From an uncultured Prolixibacteraceae bacterium (GTDB taxonomy: Bacteria > Bacteroidota > Bacteroidia > Bacteroidales > Prolixibacteraceae), in assembly GCA_937915865.1 (NCBI GenBank), contig CALGIG010000015.1, forward strand, positions 248,001-312,000: a stretch of DNA of 64,000 bases. The letters are read 5' to 3'. Shown one piece after another: positions 26,630 through 33,544 of this stretch. The position numbers and the translations under genes are program-made. Positions within the stretch are counted from its first letter, which is position 1. Every line of letters starts with the position of its first letter. The notes beneath the pieces are model-generated. The model saw only the letters and a program-made list of their open reading frames with translations. It did no database searches and was not told the origin of the DNA.

Positions 26630-27939
26630 ATTGATTCCCAATAGTTTTTAACCGCCGAAAAGGACACCGTTTTATCCTGAAAATAATCCTGAATTTCGGC
26701 TCGCTTTTCCTTCGGAATTTGCAATTGGTTCATGATGTTGCTCAGGTGCATTTTCATGTGGCCTTTCTGAATGCCAACAGAAACCAGCGCCCTTATGGCG
26801 GCAAAATTCGATGCCAGTCCGGCTACCGCCAGGTACATCATCAACTCTTTTGCAGAAGGATTGTTCAATATTTTCATGGCCAATTTGGCCATTGGATGAA
26901 CAGCAGTTACTCCACCAACCACTCCAACTGCCAACGCAAGTTCAATGCTGAACCTGAATTTTCCGTTCTGAATTTTTACATCGGTTAATCCCGCGTATTG
27001 GCCGTTTCTAGCAGCAAAAGCGTGCCCACATGCCTCAATCGCCCTGAAATCGTTGCCTGTAGCTACAGCCAACGCATCTACACCGTTGAAAATTCCTTTG
27101 TTGTTGGTAACTGCCCGCGAAACATCGAGCTGCGAAATGCGAACCGCCTGCTCAAATCGCTGAGCAAAAGCTTCACATTCAGCTTCGGTTTTGGCATCGA
27201 GCAGTTCCGAAACCGGGCATTCCACCCAGGCTCGAACCCGGCTTTCCGGCGTGTAATTCGACAAAATAGCCATGATGATTTCACATTCGCGATGGTTTTC
27301 AGCAATAGCTTTGCATCTCTGAAAATAATCATGAAGACTTTTGCCTATTTGTTCCAGACAAGAATTGATGAAGTTGGCGCCCATTGCATCGCAGGTCTCG
27401 AACGAAACATCAAGCTGATAATAATTGGGCAAAATATTGGGCAAAACTTTCAGTTCAATTTCGGTGATTCCACCGCCGCGCTCTTCCATTTTTTCGGTTA
27501 GCGGAGCGCATTCTGCCAGCAATTTCTCCCTTATTTCAGGAAAAAGCAACTGCAATTGTTCCTGATTTCCCTTCCAAAGAAAATGTACATGGCCTTTCTT
27601 TTCCGTTCCCAAAATTTCGGCGTGGAAACCACCGCGTTTAGCCCAGAAACTGGCGGCATTGCCCAAAGCAGCTACAACCGAACTTTCTTCGGAAACCAGC
27701 GGAAAGAATAGATTTTCGCTGTTCACCATAAAATTAGGCGCGACAGAGAACGGAAATTGGAAACTGGAAATGGGGTTTTCACTTAAATCGTCGATAATTT
27801 TCTGAACTGTTTCGTCGCGGGCTTCGCACAATTTCAGGAAGTCTCCCAGCGATGGGTCGAAGTTGTATTTTTTGATTAGCGCATCGATGCGTTGTTCTTT
27901 GTTGTACTTCGAAAATCCTTGTATGATGGAGCTATCCAT
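26626..27939 (-). CDS. mvaA: Hydroxymethylglutaryl-CoA reductase, class II
   Basis: A 437-residue cytoplasmic enzyme interconverting HMG-CoA and mevalonate. It lacks an N-terminal membrane anchor and matches the class II bacterial form: FPFSVAPNFMVNSENLFFPL near residue 62 with the catalytic-Glu region just after, DAMGANFINSCLEQIG near 185, and VDALAVATGNDFRAIEACGH near 290 with the Asp typical of the active site. Class II enzymes include the degradative NAD-dependent enzyme of Pseudomonas mevalonii and biosynthetic enzymes of Gram-positive bacteria, so class alone does not set the direction. The surrounding pathway genes favour synthesis here. Its start overlaps the isomerase gene by 8 bases. 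Confidence 0.94.
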   Translation of the reverse strand: MDSSIIQGFSKYNKEQRIDALIKKYNFDPSLGDFLKLCEARDETVQKIIDDLSENPISSFQFPFSVAPNFMVNSENLFFPLVSEESSVVAALGNAASFWAKRGGFHAEILGTEKKGHVHFLWKGNQEQLQLLFPEIREKLLAECAPLTEKMEERGGGITEIELKVLPNILPNYYQLDVSFETCDAMGANFINSCLEQIGKSLHDYFQRCKAIAENHRECEIIMAILSNYTPESRVRAWVECPVSELLDAKTEAECEAFAQRFEQAVRISQLDVSRAVTNNKGIFNGVDALAVATGNDFRAIEACGHAFAARNGQYAGLTDVKIQNGKFRFSIELALAVGVVGGVTAVHPMAKLAMKILNNPSAKELMMYLAVAGLASNFAAIRALVSVGIQKGHMKMHLSNIMNQLQIPKEKRAEIQDYFQDKTVSFSAVKNYWESI

Positions 27940-28939
27940 GATAATCGGGATTGATTTTCAGATAAGCTTTGGCCAGACTCAGCATCTGAATTTGCGTTTG
28001 CAGGAATTGCTGTAGCGATTCGTAACTCTCGGCGGCATGTTTCAATACGGACGATGCCATGCCAAACACTGCGGGCAACTCGCTTTTCGAGGTCAGGTAA
28101 TAACCATCGAGCGCATTTTGTATTCCGCCTGAAATGATCAGTTGACGACATGCCGGAACCGGATTTTCCTTCAGGATTTGATTCACAGAATTAACCATTT
28201 GCTCTGCTGATTGTCCCACAAAAGCAAATGGCAGGCTCAATTCTAGTTTCTGCGGATCATTGCGTATCATTTCCAGCTTCGAAAAATTGGTTCCGCCATA
28301 AGCGCCAAATTCAATGGCTTCGAGCGGAAGCTGAATCAGTTGCCTCAAACTTTCAGGACCAAATCCCTGCCCAACTTCTTTCACTATCACTTTCAAGTCG
28401 AGCGAATCAAGCAACTGGCGAATAGTTTCAATGGGTGCTTGTTTCAAGCGGTTCCCTTCGGACTGAAACCATTCCTGCATGGGGTTCACATGTACAATCA
28501 GCCCGTCAGCCCGCAGGTCGGTAACCAAACGAACAATAGCATCCATGTTTTCAGAAAAGAGCAATTCTTCCACTTGTGCAATTCCCAGATTAGCCCAAAA
28601 TGGTTGGTCGCCAATCGTATCTCGGAAATCGAAATCGGCCCAATCTGTCTTATCGAACAGAATTTTACGGCACGAACCCAATCCCATTCCTATACCAAAT
28701 TCGCGGCAGGCACGGGCAATATTGCCATTGATGGTTCGGGCAAGGCCGGTTCCACCGGTCATGCTCGAAATCCAGATGGGTGCACGCATGGTTTTTCCCA
28801 GAAAAGGAATGCTCAAATCAGCATTTTCGGGATGCGCCGAAAGCATGGGTTCGTATATAAAACGAAGATCTTGCTCGTCGAGCCGGGTTTGCGATTTCAG
28901 TGCCAGGTTGATATGTTCGGATTTGCGGTCGGTACTCAT
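27932..28939 (-). CDS. fni: Isopentenyl-diphosphate isomerase, type 2 (FMN-dependent)
   Basis: A 335-residue flavoenzyme interconverting IPP and DMAPP. The start is taken at the ATG at 28939 (MSTDRKSEHINLALKSQTRL), matching the family's R-K-x-E-H-I opening; a start 9 codons upstream is possible. Typical elements are PIWISSMTGGTGLARTINGN near residue 58, FGIGMGLGSCR near 86, HVNPMQEWFQSEGNR near 150, VKEVGQGFGPESLRQL near 188 and EFGAYGGTNFSKLE near 212. The type 1 enzyme is unrelated. It is the first of the five mevalonate-pathway genes and overlaps HMG-CoA reductase by 8 bases, indicating tight co-expression. Confidence 0.93.
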   Translation of the reverse strand: MSTDRKSEHINLALKSQTRLDEQDLRFIYEPMLSAHPENADLSIPFLGKTMRAPIWISSMTGGTGLARTINGNIARACREFGIGMGLGSCRKILFDKTDWADFDFRDTIGDQPFWANLGIAQVEELLFSENMDAIVRLVTDLRADGLIVHVNPMQEWFQSEGNRLKQAPIETIRQLLDSLDLKVIVKEVGQGFGPESLRQLIQLPLEAIEFGAYGGTNFSKLEMIRNDPQKLELSLPFAFVGQSAEQMVNSVNQILKENPVPACRQLIISGGIQNALDGYYLTSKSELPAVFGMASSVLKHAAESYESLQQFLQTQIQMLSLAKAYLKINPDYHG

Positions 28940-28952
28940 TTTGATATTTCTA

Positions 28953-29029
28953 TAACACGAAGACACTAAGTCACAAAGGATTGTTGATTCTGCTTTTTAA
29001 AATTGTGTCTTCGTGTCTTTGTGTTTAAT
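28953..29029. repeat. Family B inverted repeat, copy 2
   Basis: TAACACGAAGACACTAAGTCAC on the left and TTGTGTCTTCGTGTCTTTGT on the right form an inverted repeat with a spacer of about 30 bases. It fills most of the gap between the acyl-CoA dehydrogenase and the isomerase gene. Confidence 0.85.
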
Positions 29030-29098
29030 TCTTTCCGAAAATTACAGCTTTTTCAGTTATGGTTGGTAAAATGGATAAACTTTAGGCACTCCGCACTT

Positions 29099-30253
29099 TT
29101 AATCCTTCAACAAATTCCGTGAAATCACCATCCGCAAAATCTCTGAAGTTCCTTCTCCAATTTGCAGAAGGCGCTGGTCGCGGTAGAAGCGTTCAATCGG
29201 CCAATCACGGTTTTTAAACAGTCCGGCGCCTCCCAGGATTTGTACAGCTTCGTCGGCCACTTCTCGGGCAATTTCGGCAGCGTACAATTTGGCCATGGCA
29301 GCCTGCTGTGCAAACGGATGTCCGTTATCTTTCAGCCAGCAGGCATTGTATAACGTGTTTCGGGTATTTTCGATTTTCAGCGCCATGTCGGCAAGCTTGT
29401 AGGCAATTACCTGAAAATCAGAGAGCGACTTTCCAAATTGTTTGCGGTATTTGGCATAACTTTTAGCAATCTCATAAGCCCCTTGCGCCAAACCGAGTCC
29501 AATAGCAGCAATAGATAAACGGCCCGAATCCAGGGTCTTCAGCATGATTTTAAACCCATAGCCACGCTCGCCCAACTGGTTCTCAACTGGCACCCGGCAA
29601 TCGTTGAAGTACAAAATACCATTGTCGGCAGCCCGCCAAACCAGTTTGGTTTTCATGGTTTCTCGGATAAATCCTTCACGTTCTTTTTCAATCAGGATGG
29701 CGGTAAATTCTTTGCGCCCGTCTTTTTCTCCGGTCACTGCCAACGTTGTCATTCCTGCTGAAATTTCCGAAGTTCCGTTAGTAATGTATTTTTTCGAGCC
29801 ATTTACAATGAATTCATTCCCGACGATCTGGGCTGTAGTTTCAACGCCTTGGGCATCCGATCCTGCATTTTCTTCGGTCAGACCAAACGCCCATAGTTTT
29901 TCGCCGGTGCAAAATGCCGGAAGAAATTTTGCCTTTTGTTCCTGTGTGCCAAATTCGATGATTGGACCAACGCCCAGCGAATTGTGTGCAGCAAGAGTAG
30001 CTGCCATCGAACTGTCGATACGCGCCATTTCTTCAATGGCAATTACGTACGACAGGTAATCGCTACTTTGACCGCCAAATTCAATTGGAGCAGTCATTCC
30101 CAGTACTCCCAACTTGCCCATCTCGCGCACGAGTTCAACAGGGAAAATCTCTTTTTCATCGTAATAGTCGATCACAGGTTTTATTACTGTTTCGGCAAAT
30201 TGTCGCACTTTCGCCCTGATTTGGTGATGTTTTTCTTGTAGTAATGCGTTCAT
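29099..30253 (-). CDS. Short/branched-chain acyl-CoA dehydrogenase
   Basis: A 384-residue FAD enzyme of the acyl-CoA dehydrogenase family. Conserved blocks are WAFGLTEENAGSDAQGVETT near residue 125, KKYITNGTSEISAGMTTLAV near 155, YRKQFGKSLSDFQVIAYKLA near 265, and DQRLLQIGEGTSEILRMVIS near 360. The Glu in IGEGTSE (about 366) is at the usual catalytic-base position of butyryl-CoA-type enzymes. Isovaleryl-CoA dehydrogenases instead use a Glu in an L-D-x-E-R-L segment, and here that segment reads LDSGRL, without it. The leucine-pathway neighbours suggest isovaleryl-CoA as substrate, but this residue pattern points to a short straight or 2-methyl-branched chain. Substrate therefore remains open. 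Confidence 0.88.
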   Translation of the reverse strand: MNALLQEKHHQIRAKVRQFAETVIKPVIDYYDEKEIFPVELVREMGKLGVLGMTAPIEFGGQSSDYLSYVIAIEEMARIDSSMAATLAAHNSLGVGPIIEFGTQEQKAKFLPAFCTGEKLWAFGLTEENAGSDAQGVETTAQIVGNEFIVNGSKKYITNGTSEISAGMTTLAVTGEKDGRKEFTAILIEKEREGFIRETMKTKLVWRAADNGILYFNDCRVPVENQLGERGYGFKIMLKTLDSGRLSIAAIGLGLAQGAYEIAKSYAKYRKQFGKSLSDFQVIAYKLADMALKIENTRNTLYNACWLKDNGHPFAQQAAMAKLYAAEIAREVADEAVQILGGAGLFKNRDWPIERFYRDQRLLQIGEGTSEILRMVISRNLLKD

Positions 30254-30260
30254 ATATAAA

Positions 30261-30295
30261 AGCCTCCCCCAAACCCCCTCCCAAAGAGGGGGCTT
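30261..30295. repeat. Family A palindromic repeat, copy 6
   Basis: AGCCTCCCCC-AAA-CCCCCTCCC-AAA-GAGGGGGCTT in forward orientation, directly upstream of the acyl-CoA dehydrogenase start. It is paired with copy 7. Confidence 0.9.
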
Positions 30296-30380
30296 AAAAA
30301 AAATGATGTTCGTATGTTTTTACTTTTTTCTAAATTTTCCATAAAAGTCGATCAAATTATAAACTACCTTCCAAACATTC

Positions 30381-30423
30381 AAGCCCTAGCCTCTCTCCCT
30401 TGGGGAGAGGTTGGAGAGGGGCT
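30381..30423. repeat. Family A palindromic repeat, copy 7
   Basis: A variant core, CTCTCCC-TT-GGGGAGAG, with a GTTGGAGAGGGGCT flank, in reverse orientation. It ends one base before the stop codon of the upstream carboxylase gene. It forms an inverted pair with copy 6 across 85 bases of unrelated sequence. Confidence 0.85.
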
Positions 30424-30424
30424 G

Positions 30425-32464
30425 CTAGTCGGAGGGGGCTGTTAACTCAATTAATAACTGCTTTTCGGCCACGGTTTCACCTGCTTTTACATGTATTTTT
30501 TTGATTCGGGCCTGTGTTGGCGAAAGCATACGAATTTCAGTTTTCATCGACTCCAAAGTCAATAACATTTGTCCTTTCGACACAGCTTCGCCAACCATCA
30601 CATCTAAATGCAACACCTTTCCAAACAAATCGGCGCAAATAAGGTTCTGGAAATTTTGTTGAATACCGGATTTTTTTGTCTGAATTTGGACTTGAGACAA
30701 TACAGCATTGCTTCTAGTAGTAAACGAAAACTGATGAAAATGGATAATAGTTTCGCTTTTGCTATCCACAATGTAAAATTGATATAAATTCCCATCGACA
30801 CTCAATTCCAGAAAATTTTGAGATCGGTTTATAACTTCAACTTCAAAGCTTTTGTCCTGAATTTCAATTTTTAGTTTGGTATTAATTCTGAATGAAACCG
30901 GAATGATTGACTTCTCAATTTCAAGCTGAATTTGAGAAAGTTGCCGCCAGTAGCCCAATTGATTCCAAACAGAATTTCCGATGCGTTCTGAATTATAAAA
31001 ATGATGCACCACAAAAGCAACAGCAATTTTATTTCGGTCGATTTGACGCTTTTTTTCCTGAATTCTATGATTGATTTTATCCAGATTTTCGTCGATGTAT
31101 TTGGTGTAAATCCGATTATTACTGAAGTATTCGCTTTCAGCCAGCTCTGCCAAAAACGGCAAATTGGTTTTAATTCCTAAAAGCGTAGTCTCCTGCAAAA
31201 TCTCCTGAAAGTGGGCAATCGTTTCTTCCCGATCGGCTCCTGAAACCACGATCTTAGCCAGCAACGAATCATATCCGGACGAAACGGTCAATCCTTCATG
31301 CACAAAAGTTTCTACCCGTAAATACTCGCGATCGGGCGTTCTGTACAAATCCAATTTCCCTGCCGACGGCTGAAACTGATGTTCAGTATCTTCTGCACAC
31401 AACCGACCTTCGATGGCATGGCCATTAATTTGAATTTTTTCCTGTTTCAGGTCGAGTGAATTTCCGGCGGCAACCGCCAATTGCATCGAAACCAGATCGG
31501 TCCTGGTAATCATTTCGGTAACCGGATGCTCCACCTGGATGCGAGTATTCATCTCAAGAAAATAAAACTGCCCGTTTTCGTCGAGCAAAAACTCGATGGT
31601 TCCAGCATTCCGGTAGTTCATCGACCGGGCAATCAGCACCGCTGTTGAAGTCAGTTTTTCCCGAAGTTCGGTGCTCACCGATGGCGATGGCGCTTCTTCG
31701 ATAATCTTCTGAAAACGGCGCTGCACCGAGCATTCCCGCTCAAAAAAGTGCAACACATTTCCGAAGTTGTCGGCCATCAATTGTACCTCGATATGCCGCG
31801 CTTTGGGCAAATATTTCTCTACAAACAAATCGCCGTTCCCGAAATAATCCAGCGCCTGCCGACCAGCTTTTTGTAATGCCGGAAGCAATTCTGCTTCGGT
31901 TTGGCAAATCAGCATTCCTTTTCCGCCTCCGCCACCCGAAGCTTTGACGATGACTGGAAACTCCATTTCCGAAGCACGTTTGAGCAATTCGTCTTTCGAT
32001 CCGCGGAACGATTTCAGGATGGGTATTCCCAGCGATTCTACATAAGCTAGCGCACGGTTCTTTTCGCCCATCAATCGAATATTTTCAGGAGTAGGGCCGA
32101 TAAAGACCAAGCCTGCATCGACCACTTTTTGTGCAAATTCGGCATTTTCGGCCAGAAAACCATAACCAGGATGAATGGCCTTGGCTTTTTTTTCAATAGC
32201 AATTTGGATAAGCTGATCTTGGTTCAGGTATGTTTCGGCCAGCATTTTTCCGGGAAGCAGAACAGCTTCATCGGCCAGCGAAACATGCAAAGAATCGGCA
32301 TCATCCGTAGCATAAACAGCCACCGAACGAATGCCATTTTTCTGAGCCGCACGAACGATTCGCACTGCAATCTCGCCCCGGTTGGCGATCAAGAGGCCTC
32401 CCCCAAACCCCCTCCGAGAGAGGGGGCTTGAAGAACCGGAATGCGAAGGATTATTCTTTTTCAT
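30425..32464 (-). CDS. liuD: Methylcrotonyl-CoA carboxylase alpha (biotin carboxylase-BCCP) subunit
   Basis: A 679-residue biotin-dependent carboxylase subunit. Biotin carboxylase domain (about 24-470): LLIANRGEIAVRIVRAA, HPGYGFLAENAEFA near 95, the ATP-grasp loop KASGGGGGKGML near 180, EMNTRIQVEHPVTEM near 320. A linker follows, and the last 75 residues form a biotinyl domain with the carrier lysine in LESMKTE near 640. Pairing with a clear methylcrotonyl-CoA carboxylase beta gene and methylglutaconyl-CoA hydratase makes 3-methylcrotonyl-CoA the likely substrate. The normal start is about M-F-K-K-I-L-I-A-N-R; here residues about 10-23 (GSSSPLSRRGFGG) are encoded by family A copy 8 and run straight into LLIANRGE, so the repeat is probably translated. 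Confidence 0.9.
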   Translation of the reverse strand: MKKNNPSHSGSSSPLSRRGFGGGLLIANRGEIAVRIVRAAQKNGIRSVAVYATDDADSLHVSLADEAVLLPGKMLAETYLNQDQLIQIAIEKKAKAIHPGYGFLAENAEFAQKVVDAGLVFIGPTPENIRLMGEKNRALAYVESLGIPILKSFRGSKDELLKRASEMEFPVIVKASGGGGGKGMLICQTEAELLPALQKAGRQALDYFGNGDLFVEKYLPKARHIEVQLMADNFGNVLHFFERECSVQRRFQKIIEEAPSPSVSTELREKLTSTAVLIARSMNYRNAGTIEFLLDENGQFYFLEMNTRIQVEHPVTEMITRTDLVSMQLAVAAGNSLDLKQEKIQINGHAIEGRLCAEDTEHQFQPSAGKLDLYRTPDREYLRVETFVHEGLTVSSGYDSLLAKIVVSGADREETIAHFQEILQETTLLGIKTNLPFLAELAESEYFSNNRIYTKYIDENLDKINHRIQEKKRQIDRNKIAVAFVVHHFYNSERIGNSVWNQLGYWRQLSQIQLEIEKSIIPVSFRINTKLKIEIQDKSFEVEVINRSQNFLELSVDGNLYQFYIVDSKSETIIHFHQFSFTTRSNAVLSQVQIQTKKSGIQQNFQNLICADLFGKVLHLDVMVGEAVSKGQMLLTLESMKTEIRMLSPTQARIKKIHVKAGETVAEKQLLIELTAPSD
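32395..32430. repeat. Family A palindromic repeat, copy 8 (inside carboxylase alpha N-terminus)
   Basis: GGCCTCCCCCAAACCCCCTCC-GAGA-GAGGGGGCTT-type copy in forward orientation. It encodes residues about 11-23 of the carboxylase alpha subunit. Its mates are copies 9 and 10. Confidence 0.9.
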
Positions 32465-32470
32465 TAGATA

Positions 32471-33454
32471 CTAATATAAAAAATGATTATCAGAGCTTTC
32501 ACTATCCACCTCCCTTCTCTTTTGGAGAAGGGCTGGGGAAGAGGCTTTTGTTTTTGAGCCCTCCCCCTCGGGGAGGGTTTGGGTGGGGCTTTCCCCCTTT
32601 TCCAGAAAAGATATTATTCGTTTTTGTGTATCGGGCGACAACAAGGCCTTCGCCAAAACCGTCGAGGTATAGGTGGTATCTTCCACGTCAACGTCGCCAG
32701 CCACCACTTTATTAATCAATTGTTTGGCATTTTTTACCGCGGTTGGCGAGGCCGAATCGAAACTCGCCAGGAAATTCTTTAATGTCGAATCCAGTTCGCC
32801 GGGTTCGCAAATCCGGTCAACCAAACCTGCCTGTGCAGCTTCAGGAGCAGTAAATAAGCTTCCGGTTAAAATACATTTCCGGAGATACTGCAACGAAAGA
32901 CGTTTGGAAACAAAAGGCAAAATAGTGGCAGGAAGCAAGCCAAGTTTAACCTCGCTAAACATGAACCTCGTATTGTTTTCGGCCAGCACAAAATCGCAAA
33001 CACTCATCAGTCCGAGTCCGCCGCCAAATACGTTGCCATGCACCGCTGCGATAGTAATCTGCGGCAACCGAAACCACTGGAGCAACACGTCGGCCAGTTG
33101 CTTATACTGATCGGCATTTTGCTTCAGCGTGCGTTCTTCGGCGCCGGAGAACCAATGCAAATCGGCTCCGGCACAAAACGATTTCCCGTTGCCCGACAGC
33201 ACCACAAAAAGCAACTCGTCCATAAGCGTCACCTCGTCGAGCACGTTGTGCAACTCCTGCAGCAAATCCGGAACAATGGTGTTATGGCGCTCCGGGCGGT
33301 TCAAGGTGATACGTAAAACCGGGCCATCCACCTGAACTTCAATGAAGCCTCCCCTCACCCCTCCAAAGGAGGGGTGAGAAGAAAAAGCCTCCCCCAACCC
33401 CCTCCGAAAGAGGGGGCTTGAAGAATCTGTATTTGTCGATTTTACTTTTTTCAT
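32471..33454 (-). CDS. liuC: Methylglutaconyl-CoA hydratase (crotonase family) with repeat-encoded ends
   Basis: A 327-residue enoyl-CoA hydratase/isomerase-family enzyme; LiuC hydrates 3-methylglutaconyl-CoA to HMG-CoA. The core runs from FIEVQVDGPVLRITLNRPER (about residue 37) to RIISFLEKGESP (about 295): KSFCAGADLHWFSGAEE near 102, the oxyanion-hole region GGGLGLMSVCDF near 144, and SEVKLGLLPATILPFV near 167, which resembles LiuC proteins rather than generic crotonases. Residues 11-36 are encoded by family A copies 11 and 12, and about 25 of the final residues by copies 9 and 10, so both ends carry repeat-derived sequence and the protein is some 60 residues longer than usual (about 260). 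No ATG lies between the repeats and the core. Confidence 0.85.
   Translation of the reverse strand: MKKVKSTNTDSSSPLFRRGLGEAFSSHPSFGGVRGGFIEVQVDGPVLRITLNRPERHNTIVPDLLQELHNVLDEVTLMDELLFVVLSGNGKSFCAGADLHWFSGAEERTLKQNADQYKQLADVLLQWFRLPQITIAAVHGNVFGGGLGLMSVCDFVLAENNTRFMFSEVKLGLLPATILPFVSKRLSLQYLRKCILTGSLFTAPEAAQAGLVDRICEPGELDSTLKNFLASFDSASPTAVKNAKQLINKVVAGDVDVEDTTYTSTVLAKALLSPDTQKRIISFLEKGESPTQTLPEGEGSKTKASSPALLQKRREVDSESSDNHFLY
32509..32546. repeat. Family A palindromic repeat, copy 9 (inside liuC C-terminus)
   Basis: CCTTCTC-TTTT-GGAGAAGG core with a GCTGGGGAAGAGGCTT flank, in reverse orientation. It encodes part of the last 25 residues of the hydratase. Confidence 0.8.
32557..32591. repeat. 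Family A palindromic repeat, copy 10 (inside liuC C-terminus)
   Basis: CCCTCCCC-CTC-GGGGAGGG core with a TTTGGGTGGGGCT flank, in reverse orientation. It is tandem with copy 9 and also coding, giving the PTQTLPEGEGS segment of the hydratase. Confidence 0.85.
33346..33379. repeat. Family A palindromic repeat, copy 11 (inside liuC N-terminus)
   Basis: AGCCTCCCCTCA-CCCCTCC-AAA-GGAGGGGTGAG in forward orientation. It encodes the SHPSFGGVRGG segment of the hydratase just before its conserved core. Confidence 0.9.
33386..33420. repeat. Family A palindromic repeat, copy 12 (inside liuC N-terminus)
   Basis: AGCCTCCCCCAA-CCCCCTCC-GAAA-GAGGGGGCTT in forward orientation, tandem with copy 11. It encodes the SSSPLFRRGLGEA segment near the start of the hydratase. 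Confidence 0.9.
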
Positions 33455-33503
33455 ATATCCTACTGTAATTTTATTGGTATTGTTTTTGATCTTCTGCTCT
33501 CAA

Positions 33504-33538
33504 AGGCCTTCCCCCTCCGGGGGAACGGGAAGGGGGCC
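33504..33538. repeat. Family A-like palindromic repeat, copy 13
   Basis: AAGGCCTTCCCCCTCCGGGGG core followed by AACGGGAAGGGGGCC, in reverse orientation. It is the most divergent copy and lies just beyond the stop of the carboxylase beta gene. Its mate is copy 12. Confidence 0.7.
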
Positions 33539-33544
33539 ATTTTT

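Noticed and set aside
28340..28969. 209-codon plus-strand frame opposite fni
   Set aside because: Antisense shadow of the isomerase gene without signal, domain or ribosome-binding site.
29604..30059. 151-codon plus-strand frame opposite the acyl-CoA dehydrogenase
   Set aside because: It is antisense to a clear, conserved gene and has no domain; an antisense shadow.
29099..30253. Naming the acyl-CoA dehydrogenase isovaleryl-CoA dehydrogenase (liuA)
   Set aside because: The active-site Glu position matches butyryl-CoA-type enzymes and the isovaleryl-type Glu is absent, so a specific name is not supported.
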